From contig CABHOV010000040.1 in NCBI GenBank assembly GCA_902168185.1, positions 1 to 64,000 on the forward strand: a stretch of DNA of 64,000 nucleotides, given 5' to 3'. A program made the translations under genes and the position numbers. Numbering within the stretch: position 1 is the first letter of the stretch; each line of letters starts with the position of its first letter. The notes below the pieces were generated by a model. The model was not told where the DNA came from. It saw only the letters and a program-made list of their open reading frames with translations, and did not search any database. This DNA comes from an uncultured Bacteroides sp. (lineage in GTDB: Bacteria; Bacteroidota; Bacteroidia; Cytophagales; Cyclobacteriaceae). Of the stretch, positions 44,806-52,324 are shown in pieces.

Positions 44806-45675
44806 TTATATATATATAATGATCAGGAATGTGATGACAAAGCCAACGATGGTGCATTGTATAAACCTGTCGGTAAGCAGAATTTTTGTAGGCGACCCAC
44901 TATCGTTGTTCACCAGGGTGATCTGCAAATACCGAAGTAAACCCGCGAACACAAAAAGTGCTGTAATGTATAGGTAATCTCTGCCGATGCGATCAACTAC
45001 TTCTTCAGAAATCGTGTACATGATATACGACACCATGATGACACCGGAAATCAAAGCAAGACATGTATTGATAAATTCAATATTATACTGTCTCACAGAC
45101 GCACGCAAGGCTGTACCGGAAGTTTGTGCGAGGACCAGATCATCTCTTCGTTTTGCAAAGGCAAGGAAGATAGACAACAGGAACACCATGATGATAAGCC
45201 ATTGTGATATGATCACACCAATCAATATACCACCTGCTACAGCACGAATCAAAAATCCGGATGATACCAGGAATATATCAATCAGTGATAAATTTTTGAG
45301 GCCAAGAGAGTAACCGATATTGATGATACCATATACCAATACCAGTATTGCAAACGTTGGATTAGCAGATAAACTATAGGACCAACCCAATGAGACAATG
45401 AACAACAAGACCATAATTACCAACGCGAGTATTGGTGATACTTTTCCAGCTGCGAGTGGACGTTTCTTTTTTACAGGATGTACTTTATCTGCTTCAATGT
45501 CCCGATAGTCATTCAGGATATAGATAGCAGATGCCATCAAGCAAAAACATAGAAAGCCTTGGCCGAGCAATAGGACAATGTCTTTTTCCAATAACCGCCC
45601 CGCGAAGAAAGCTGGTATGAAGACAAAAAGGTTTTTAATCCAATGATGGATTCTTAAGAGGTAGAAGAAGCGCAT
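44806..45675 (-). CDS. UbiA-family prenyltransferase, decaprenyl-phosphate phosphoribosyltransferase-like
   Basis: 289 aa with about nine membrane helices. The first Asp-rich motif reads NDYRDIEADKVHPVKKKRPLAAG, in which the NDxxDxxxDxxHPxKxxRP form matches DPPR synthases (Rv3806c type) better than quinone prenyltransferases. These enzymes move 5-phosphoribose from PRPP to a polyprenyl phosphate, giving a lipid-linked pentose donor for cell-wall glycans. WIKNLFVFIPAFFAG near the N-terminus is also characteristic of the group. It is divergent from the GT-C-like gene at 45773 and upstream of a HAD phosphatase. Confidence 0.83.
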   Translation of the reverse strand: MRFFYLLRIHHWIKNLFVFIPAFFAGRLLEKDIVLLLGQGFLCFCLMASAIYILNDYRDIEADKVHPVKKKRPLAAGKVSPILALVIMVLLFIVSLGWSYSLSANPTFAILVLVYGIINIGYSLGLKNLSLIDIFLVSSGFLIRAVAGGILIGVIISQWLIIMVFLLSIFLAFAKRRDDLVLAQTSGTALRASVRQYNIEFINTCLALISGVIMVSYIMYTISEEVVDRIGRDYLYITALFVFAGLLRYLQITLVNNDSGSPTKILLTDRFIQCTIVGFVITFLIIIYI

Positions 45676-45686
45676 TACTATAGTAA
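45675..45686. promoter_or_regulatory. 12-bp palindrome at the UbiA start in a divergent promoter region
   Basis: TTACTATAGTAA is a perfect palindrome touching the UbiA start codon, in the 97-base region between divergent genes. It could be an operator, but palindromes of this length arise by chance in AT-rich DNA. Confidence 0.25.
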
Positions 45687-45741
45687 CATTTAGTAGTGTA
45701 AAATTATTACTAATACTCTCCCTTCCAAATGGTTAAAAGAT

Positions 45742-45749
45742 TATCTTTG
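45742..45749 (+). promoter_or_regulatory. Candidate -7 element (TATCTTTG) for the GT-C-like gene
   Basis: Exact TAnnTTTG match 24 bases before the GTG start at 45773. The -33 element is not evident. Confidence 0.35.
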
Positions 45750-45772
45750 AATGGTTTTAATCTTAAAAAATT

Positions 45773-47368
45773 GTGCAAGACAAACATCCCCGATTCGTTG
45801 ATCTAGCGATCTGCGTTCCATTTCTAGTTATCCCTCTATTCATTAAACTTCCCTACAGAGTTAATATCTTTTTATCATGGGAAGGTGCTTACAGGCTTTC
45901 TATAGGACAAATTCCATTTGAGGATTTTGGATTACCTATGGGAATTTGTTACTGGCTCATTCCAGCTTTATTCTTTAAAGTATTCGGCCCTACATTTCTT
46001 TCATTGGTGAAAGCACAGGTATTTATTAACCTGATCAGTATGCTTTCATTACGCGGTATTCTATATAACCTGAAATTGAAACCGTATGCTGTTACTTTAA
46101 GCATCCTGGTATTCTGCCTTACATATATAGTGTACAACTTCTGGCCGTGGTATAACCACTCCGTTGTAGTGTACGAATTGGTGGCATTATTCTTTTTGAC
46201 ACAATCTTTCAATGCAGAAAGTACCAAATCAAAAATTGGCTGGATTGGGTTGGCCAGTTTATTCTCTGTTGTCACATTCTTTACAAAACAGGATGTAGGA
46301 GCTATTTGTATTCTGCTAAGTTTGTTTCTGCTGGGCTACCGTGCCATTGTAGAGAAAGAAAGAATGCCCGTTGTCGTGTACTTTGCCGCTACACTAACGG
46401 TAGGCCTACTGGCCATTATGCCATTTATTCCATTTGATTTTTCATACTGGTTCAATTACGGACAGGCACCGCACAGTTCACGTCTTGACATTATCCTATT
46501 GTTAAATACATTCCTGGAAGATTCAGTAGTCGAGAAGATTTACCTTGCGCTGATCACCATTTTACTTCTGTTCTCTTTCAAATCCTTTAAACAGTTCTTT
46601 CAGGATAAAGACCAATTTACCCTGGTAGCAATTTGCGTGTGTCTCATTGCACAAGCTATCGTTACTAAGATGACAAGCCCGCTACCTACGGATCACATGA
46701 CGTATTACCATGCCTTCGGATTTGCATGTATTTTGAACTTCTTCCCATGGCAGCGATGGACTTCTCATTTGAAACCTGCTGCTGCTATATTGTTTTTTGT
46801 CATGATCATTTATTCGGCAGGATACTGGAAATATGTAGCGGACATTTTTCATCTGCGCACTAAAAAACAAGCGACCGGTACTACGCCTCTTGTTAAATCA
46901 AGTCCGTGGAAAACAACCACTAACTATCAAACTTTAAAGCATGTGATGTTACCGGAAAGTACCATTGCAGGAATTGATAGCTTAGCAAAGCTTCCGTTCA
47001 TCCGTGATAAGAATCTGAAAGTATTGAACATGTCAGAGATCACATCGCTGGCAAAAGAATTCGGATATACTCCGCTCACCAATCATCCGCTGTGGTTCCA
47101 TGTAAACATCGGCATGTTCCAGCGGGAAATTGATCAGATCAATGAACGTGTGCGTCAGGGATATTATGATGTCGTGCTCTTTGAAGACATCCCCAGCCTT
47201 ACGGAATTCTATCCATACAAAGTCAGGGATGAGCTTCGGAAACACTATACATTGAACAATACATTCCTCGCCCCTCGTAAACTGGAAGACTCCATCATAG
47301 AGGTATACATTAATCCGAAATTGGCAAAGCAATATTTGTCTCAATCGGAAAATGATCAGACAAAATAA
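45773..47368 (+). CDS. Polytopic GT-C-like membrane glycosyltransferase candidate
   Basis: 531 aa, GTG start. About ten membrane helices cover residues 10-365, followed by a soluble C-terminal domain of about 165 residues. The first external loop, SWEGAYRLSIGQIPFEDFGLPMGICYWLIPALFFKVFG, has the layout of the GT39/GT83 catalytic loop (acidic residue, then Y…GQ.P..DF followed by a hydrophobic helix), so it probably uses a polyprenyl-phosphate sugar. It sits back-to-back with the DPPR-synthase-like gene, which could supply such a donor (inference). The 3' end overlaps the convergent EEP hydrolase gene by 59 bases. Confidence 0.68.
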   Translation: MQDKHPRFVDLAICVPFLVIPLFIKLPYRVNIFLSWEGAYRLSIGQIPFEDFGLPMGICYWLIPALFFKVFGPTFLSLVKAQVFINLISMLSLRGILYNLKLKPYAVTLSILVFCLTYIVYNFWPWYNHSVVVYELVALFFLTQSFNAESTKSKIGWIGLASLFSVVTFFTKQDVGAICILLSLFLLGYRAIVEKERMPVVVYFAATLTVGLLAIMPFIPFDFSYWFNYGQAPHSSRLDIILLLNTFLEDSVVEKIYLALITILLLFSFKSFKQFFQDKDQFTLVAICVCLIAQAIVTKMTSPLPTDHMTYYHAFGFACILNFFPWQRWTSHLKPAAAILFFVMIIYSAGYWKYVADIFHLRTKKQATGTTPLVKSSPWKTTTNYQTLKHVMLPESTIAGIDSLAKLPFIRDKNLKVLNMSEITSLAKEFGYTPLTNHPLWFHVNIGMFQREIDQINERVRQGYYDVVLFEDIPSLTEFYPYKVRDELRKHYTLNNTFLAPRKLEDSIIEVYINPKLAKQYLSQSENDQTK

Positions 47369-48314
47369 CATCATGATAACTTTTGTAGTCCAGGAAGGAA
47401 ATTCCTGGATCTGCAAAAACATGATCGATGCGAACCGGTGCACCGGCAAACCAATAGGAGAAGTCATATCCGAGGCCTGCATCTTCAAAGGCATTGTGCA
47501 GGGGCTCTGAGATCGTGTGATATACATAACCATGGGGGGGCTCGTTAAAGTCCCCGCATAATATCACCTTATAATGTGAGCGTGCTATAAATTCACGAAT
47601 CAGCTTTGCATGGTAGCTTCTCGCAATCAATCCATTCTTTATATTTTTCAGCTTTTTGAACCGTGATGTTTTATAGAAGTTATACGACTTCAAATGGACA
47701 TTGATGATTTTCACGGTGTCCTTATTGATTACAACATCGGCCCATATTAAGCGATTATAGGAGTTAAAGGCAAACTCAATCTTTCCTGCATCTGCTATAG
47801 GAAATCGTGAAAGAATGAACAACCCCAGGCTATCACCTTCCATAGTCTCCTTGCCTGAAAAATAGCGATAGTATGTAGGAAGTATGCTGTTGAAGTTGGT
47901 GGGTACAGATTCCTGTAGGCATAGTATATCCGGCTTAACTTGCTTCAGCCAGGAAGAGAACGCTGTCAAGTTCCGCTGGTAGGCTGTGTCTCTGCTATAA
48001 TACCCCAATGACTTCACGTTATAGGACATAATTTTTGCAGTCTCTGCAGCTTCTTTCTTTCCGGAAATGCCTCCCCATGAAATCATTCCCTTTACTACGA
48101 TCAGAAAGAGCAATAGGACAGTAGCAGGTGCAAAAGCCCAACGGCTTCTCCTGACGAGGAAATATACCAGTATACAAAAGTTGCACAACATCAAAACCGG
48201 AATTGCGAGGCTTACAAATCCCGCCGGATAGAATTCATCCGGTGGTATATATATAGACAGTATCGCAGGTATAGAAAGTGCGGTAAACAATAAGAGGGAT
48301 CTTCGTAACATCAT
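47310..48314 (-). CDS. Endonuclease/exonuclease/phosphatase (EEP) family membrane protein
   Basis: 334 aa from the ATG at 48314; an in-frame extension to 48356 adds nothing conserved. Three N-terminal helices (about residues 1-95) precede an EEP domain: KIMSYNVKSLG, ILCLQES (metal Glu), LGLFILSRFPI, NVHLKS, VILCGDFNEPP, RIDHVFA and LSDHFPI, with all metal and catalytic residues present. The membrane-bound layout is common in Bacteroidota and suggests a periplasmic phosphodiesterase acting on lipids, sugar phosphates or DNA rather than a repair nuclease. It is convergent with the GT-C-like gene. Confidence 0.88.
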   Translation of the reverse strand: MMLRRSLLLFTALSIPAILSIYIPPDEFYPAGFVSLAIPVLMLCNFCILVYFLVRRSRWAFAPATVLLLFLIVVKGMISWGGISGKKEAAETAKIMSYNVKSLGYYSRDTAYQRNLTAFSSWLKQVKPDILCLQESVPTNFNSILPTYYRYFSGKETMEGDSLGLFILSRFPIADAGKIEFAFNSYNRLIWADVVINKDTVKIINVHLKSYNFYKTSRFKKLKNIKNGLIARSYHAKLIREFIARSHYKVILCGDFNEPPHGYVYHTISEPLHNAFEDAGLGYDFSYWFAGAPVRIDHVFADPGISFLDYKSYHDVILSDHFPIETNIALPISD

Positions 48315-48476
48315 TATGTGATAAAAGTTAAGGTAAGTCCATAAAAGAAATTTCAAACGATTTCTGTAAATTCATTTGATTTTATTAATCCCCTAATTAA
48401 GCATGTTCCAGTTGAAAATAAATGCGCCTTGAGCGTTTTTAAAAATTACCTCTATACTAAAAAACCCCTGACCCCT

Positions 48477-49286
48477 ATGAAATTTATCAACATGACTGTC
48501 GATGAGCTACACCGGCTCGCTAAAAGAAGGAGTGAAGAGTATAAAACAGCTGACCCCTTCCCTAACATTTACTTCGACAACTTCTTCAATGACGAAAGAC
48601 TATCGGAAATTCTAAATGAGTTTCCTGATATGAGTAAAAAACCTGATTTGAAATTTGAAGATACAAATCAAATCAAACTTGCCTCAAAAGGCGAATACCG
48701 TTTTGGTGAAGAGACCAAAGAATTCATGCATTTTCTAAACTCCCAACCGTTTCTCGAATTCTTATCTACACTTACCGGAATTGACGCGTTAATTCCCGAT
48801 CCTTACTTTGATGGAGGCGGATGTCATCAGATTATGCCGGGTGGACTCTTAAAGATCCATGCAGACTTCAATAAAAACAAATTGACTAATTTGGACAGGA
48901 GGCTAAATGTACTGGTATATCTAAATAAGGACTGGCATGAAGAATGGGGTGGTTATTTTGAATTATGGGACACAGAGATGAAACATAGCATCAAGAAAAT
49001 CCTACCTGTATTCAATCGCATGGCCATCTTTACTACTACAGATTTTTCATACCATGGTCATCCGGATGCACTCAAGTGTCCTCCTGAAAGATGTCGCAAA
49101 TCTTTGGCGCTGTACTATTATACCAACGGAAGACCTGCAAGCGAAGTAAACAGTGGACTCGAAAGCCATTCAACACTCTTCAAAGCGAGACCTCATACCG
49201 ATAAATCAAGAATTTCAGTAAAGGAAATCGTAAAGCAAATTACACCTCCTATACTCTATAACGCTGCCAAGAAAATCACCAAGTAA
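48477..49286 (+). CDS. 2-oxoglutarate/Fe(II)-dependent oxygenase (prolyl 4-hydroxylase-like)
   Basis: 269 aa from the ATG at 48477 (MKFINMTVDE); the TTG-initiated extension upstream is not needed. The jelly-roll core carries the iron triad His128-x-Asp130 (LKIHADFN) and His193 (YHGHPD), with Arg207 (CRKSLALYYY) as the likely 2-oxoglutarate anchor. The N-terminal FPNIYFDNFF and GGGCHQIMPGG segments match the 2OG-FeII_Oxy_3 type often found in polysaccharide and secondary-metabolite loci. It may hydroxylate a protein or a sugar-linked residue; the substrate is unknown. Cytoplasmic. Confidence 0.87.
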   Translation: MKFINMTVDELHRLAKRRSEEYKTADPFPNIYFDNFFNDERLSEILNEFPDMSKKPDLKFEDTNQIKLASKGEYRFGEETKEFMHFLNSQPFLEFLSTLTGIDALIPDPYFDGGGCHQIMPGGLLKIHADFNKNKLTNLDRRLNVLVYLNKDWHEEWGGYFELWDTEMKHSIKKILPVFNRMAIFTTTDFSYHGHPDALKCPPERCRKSLALYYYTNGRPASEVNSGLESHSTLFKARPHTDKSRISVKEIVKQITPPILYNAAKKITK

Positions 49287-49481
49287 CCAACGATAGCCAA
49301 CGGGAAATTTGCATTGACTGTTTTGTCATGTCAGCGCAATAATCTTGCTGTGTCTATTCCAATTATTTACTATGTCTCTTCTGAAACAAAGAAGTAACAC
49401 GTTGAGATTTTAAAGCTCCCCCCGCATGGTGTGTCCAATGCTCTCTAGGCAATGGAACTGCCGTGATGCCTATGTCAACTA

Positions 49482-49515
49482 AAAGTATAGATATGATATA
49501 CCTGATCTATACTTT
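49482..49515. promoter_or_regulatory. Perfect 11-bp inverted repeat upstream of the methyltransferase gene
   Basis: AAAGTATAGAT (49482-49492) and ATCTATACTTT (49505-49515) are exact reverse complements separated by 12 bases, ending 36 bases before the ATG at 49552. No T run follows, so it is more likely an operator or 5'-UTR hairpin than a terminator. The remainder of the 265-base gap after the oxygenase shows nothing else clear. Confidence 0.45.
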
Positions 49516-49551
49516 CGGACTATCCTTATCAACATCCTAACCGTCTTAACC

Positions 49552-50358
49552 ATGAATTATCACTATGGAAGGACCCAACACATTTGCAGTGAGCGAATGA
49601 AGCGGTCACCTTTTATCTCAAAAATGATTTACAATATCTTCGGATATACCAATGTGGGCAACTATGCCCGTTCGCGTGTATTTATAAATCTACTGGATAC
49701 ACTTCCTATAAACTCTTTCAGGAACATTATCGACCTGGGAGCCGGCCTTGGCGAATTTACTTTTATGATGGCCGAAGCGTTTCCTGAAACTAAATTCACA
49801 GCGGTAGAAATCCTGCCCGAACGTGTTGAAAAATTAAAAGAAGTCGTGAATCACTTTCACTTAAAGAATGTAGATGTATTCTCTGATACGATTGAGCAGC
49901 TTGAGGAAGATGACGCTGATTTCATTTTTGCGGTCGATGTATTCGAACACATTTCAGAAGATCAAATGCCTTTCCATGATTGCTACGAGAAACTAAAGCC
50001 CGGTGGTTATCTGCTCGTGAAAATTCCGAACCTGACACAAAATACAATTCTACCTGACTCGCTGTTTGAAGACCACCTGCATTGGCTTGATGATGCGCAT
50101 GTAGGACAAGTATACGATCTGGCTGGCCTGGAAAATCGCTTCCGCGAAGAAGGCTTCGATATAGTATATAGTTCTGCTACAGATGGTATACTATCGCGTA
50201 TCGGTTGGGAGGTCGGGTTCCTCAGCAAAAAAGGAGGCTCTGCAGTCCAGTTGATGTGTCTACCGTTCTGCAAAGCCTTTGTATTATTAGATCCCCTGCT
50301 ATACTTCCCGAAAAATACTGGGAATGCGATCCAGGTGATTGGCAGGAAAAGGGCTTAG
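49552..50358 (+). CDS. Class I SAM-dependent methyltransferase
   Basis: 268 aa. The Rossmann SAM site is IIDLGAGLGEFTFMMAEAF (motif I), followed by FTAVEILPERVE (ribose-binding Glu), ADFIFAVDVFEHISED (motif post-II) and LKPGGYLLVKIPN. The type resembles methyltransferase_11/23 enzymes acting on small molecules or sugars in glycan loci. No signal peptide. It faces the acyltransferase gene tail-to-tail, and a small hairpin joins their two stop codons. Confidence 0.87.
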   Translation: MNYHYGRTQHICSERMKRSPFISKMIYNIFGYTNVGNYARSRVFINLLDTLPINSFRNIIDLGAGLGEFTFMMAEAFPETKFTAVEILPERVEKLKEVVNHFHLKNVDVFSDTIEQLEEDDADFIFAVDVFEHISEDQMPFHDCYEKLKPGGYLLVKIPNLTQNTILPDSLFEDHLHWLDDAHVGQVYDLAGLENRFREEGFDIVYSSATDGILSRIGWEVGFLSKKGGSAVQLMCLPFCKAFVLLDPLLYFPKNTGNAIQVIGRKRA

Positions 50359-50369
50359 TTTGCTAAGCC
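50352..50369. terminator. Small hairpin spanning both convergent stop codons
   Basis: GGCTTAG/CTAAGCC with a TTTG loop. The left arm ends in the TAG stop of the methyltransferase and the right arm begins with the complement of the acyltransferase stop. No T run follows, so termination activity is uncertain, but it is the only structure between the two convergent genes. Confidence 0.4.
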
Positions 50370-51550
50370 TCTTCCCTGCTGGTTACTGCAAACCGAGCTT
50401 GAATATTTTTCCGTAACCGCTGAGGCCAGTCTTTATGCATGCATGGTTTCTCAACGAGCAGGTAAAAGATTATGCTTATGCCCAGCAGGAATGGTATAAT
50501 GATTACAAGCTGAAACAAATAATTGATGGTAAAAGAATGCGTTACCGTAATGTTTTTTGTTGCCCGAATGAAGAATTCAATAAACGGCAAGTGTATCAGG
50601 TATATACTATAGCACATCCCTCCGATCGCGGTTATCCAGGGTGTTGTAATGAACTTGTTAACCCAGGTAGCTTTGAATACAGAATAGAATAGTAAGAACA
50701 AGCAAACTAAAAATCCAATGCGATTAAGCAGTTCATGATTCCAGCTCCAGATTAGTATCATGGACACAAAACTCAGTATCGCGATATAGTTATATACCGT
50801 GTGCTTCCGTATGCCTTCTTTCCATTCATTCAGATAAAAATCTGCGAAGATGAAGCCTAACAAAAAGAAATGAAGATGACCGAGAATCGTGAGTTTCGTA
50901 AACTGGTGAAGGATGCGGAAATGTTGTTGCAGAAGCATCAGCACCAATATAAAACCGATTAGTAACGATCTGCGCAACAGGGCAGATTTCGGTTTGAATA
51001 AGAACAAAGCCAGGAACGGAGCAAGTATATAAAACTGCACTTCGATCTCCAGTGTCCAAACAGGTGGATTGATAAATGTCCATCCTTTATAAATGATGTT
51101 ATGCAAGTAAAATATACTCGCAAAGTAATGCGGTATAATGTCCTGAAAGGTATAGTATCCCATTACCACAACGGCCAGTGCAAAAATGGTCATAACAATA
51201 ATATAGGGAGGCTCGAGCCGCGTGATTCTCCGCCAGAAGTAACTCTTCAGGTCAACCTTCTTTGCGTTGTTTAAACTATGCGCTGCGAACGGAAGACCGA
51301 GTATAAAACCGCTGATAGCAAAGAATATATATACTCCTATAAACCCTCTGTTGGTGACAAAGTGCGTGAATTCATATTCACTACCCGGAGTAAAACTAGT
51401 AGATGTATAGCGCTCAAAACGTTCACTCAAATGTTGAACGACAACCGGAAATATAGCCAGGAACCGAAGACCATCGATCTCCTTGATTACCTTACCACCC
51501 GATGTAACGCGCGTGAGCTTTTCAGGAAGCTTTTTTAAAAAACCAAACAT
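50363..51550 (-). CDS. Acyltransferase 3 family membrane protein (glycan O-acyltransferase)
   Basis: 395 aa with about ten membrane helices. EIDGLRFLAIFPVVVQHLSERF carries the conserved R and H of acyltransferase 3 (OafA/OatA-type) enzymes, with SYFWRRITRLEPPYI providing the RR-x-RL-PPY motif. These integral proteins transfer acetyl or other acyl groups to extracytoplasmic glycans. It is the last visible gene of module B, 24 bases after the half-TolC gene, and is expected to decorate the exopolysaccharide. Confidence 0.88.
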   Translation of the reverse strand: MFGFLKKLPEKLTRVTSGGKVIKEIDGLRFLAIFPVVVQHLSERFERYTSTSFTPGSEYEFTHFVTNRGFIGVYIFFAISGFILGLPFAAHSLNNAKKVDLKSYFWRRITRLEPPYIIVMTIFALAVVVMGYYTFQDIIPHYFASIFYLHNIIYKGWTFINPPVWTLEIEVQFYILAPFLALFLFKPKSALLRRSLLIGFILVLMLLQQHFRILHQFTKLTILGHLHFFLLGFIFADFYLNEWKEGIRKHTVYNYIAILSFVSMILIWSWNHELLNRIGFLVCLFLLFYSVFKATWVNKFITTPWITAIGGMCYSIYLIHLPFIEFFIRATKNITVTHSFTINYLFQLVIIIPFLLGISIIFYLLVEKPCMHKDWPQRLRKNIQARFAVTSREEA

Positions 51551-51574
51551 GATATATCCCCCTCTGTTCCCTTT

Positions 51575-52318
51575 TTACAAGTCTTGTTTTGCTTCCTCAT
51601 CCAGCTTGGCCAGGAAAGCACTATATCCTTCTACATCTTCCAGCTTTATACCGGTTAATGATTCCAGGTTGATTTTTTCCTGATTAAAACTGGACTGCGC
51701 CTGAATGAGATCTTCTGAACGGCCATAGTATTCCTGCAGCGTAGCTCTTAACCGCTCGAGGTTTATTTCATTTGTCTGAAACTTCTTTTCGGCTTCCTTA
51801 TACATCTGGTAAAATTCTTCCTTTACAAATTGTCTCAGCTTCAGAATTTTGTAACTCTCTTTCATCTTCTCCATGCTGGTGAGCACCTCATCGCGGATTA
51901 AAAGTTTTTGCTGGTTAACAAGATGATTTGCATTTACCATCTGGCCATTTGCAATCTTGGTTTGGATAGGCGTTTGTACAAATGTTCCCAGGCTAAAGCG
52001 CACACCGAAGTTATAGCGTGGATAAAACGTCGACCTTTCGTTGCTGGAGGGTTCAATTGTAAATTCATTCAAGTTTCCTACCGCGTAAATGTTGTCGAGC
52101 CAGGCCCAGCGTGCGAGGTTCTTTTCATTCTTGGCGATCTCAACATTCTGTTGTACGATTTTATTAGAGGGGTGATTTTTCCAGGCAAGCTGCACCAAAC
52201 GTTCATCAAACGTTACAGCAGTGATTCTCTCCGGAATTACAATTTTGTTGTAATCGACAGTCTGTGCAGTAACGATCAAAGGCGCAAGTGTAAAAAGCAA
52301 AGCGTTGAAAATTTTCAT
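51575..52318 (-). CDS. Half-length TolC-like outer-membrane protein
   Basis: 247 aa. Sec signal (…LIVTAQT), then one copy of the TolC/OEP repeat: LAWKNHPSNKIVQQNVEIAKNEKNLARWAWLDNIY, a beta segment (YNFGVRFSLGTFVQTPIQ) and long amphipathic helices ending in SSFNQEKINLESLTGI. Full TolC-family proteins have two such repeats in about 420-480 residues; here only one is present with intact ends, so this is not an obvious frameshift. A half-size subunit would need six copies, or another partner, to form a pore. It lies 6 bases after the polymerase gene, where an outer-membrane exporter (Wza) would be expected. Confidence 0.75.
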   Translation of the reverse strand: MKIFNALLFTLAPLIVTAQTVDYNKIVIPERITAVTFDERLVQLAWKNHPSNKIVQQNVEIAKNEKNLARWAWLDNIYAVGNLNEFTIEPSSNERSTFYPRYNFGVRFSLGTFVQTPIQTKIANGQMVNANHLVNQQKLLIRDEVLTSMEKMKESYKILKLRQFVKEEFYQMYKEAEKKFQTNEINLERLRATLQEYYGRSEDLIQAQSSFNQEKINLESLTGIKLEDVEGYSAFLAKLDEEAKQDL

Positions 52319-52324
52319 ATGGGT

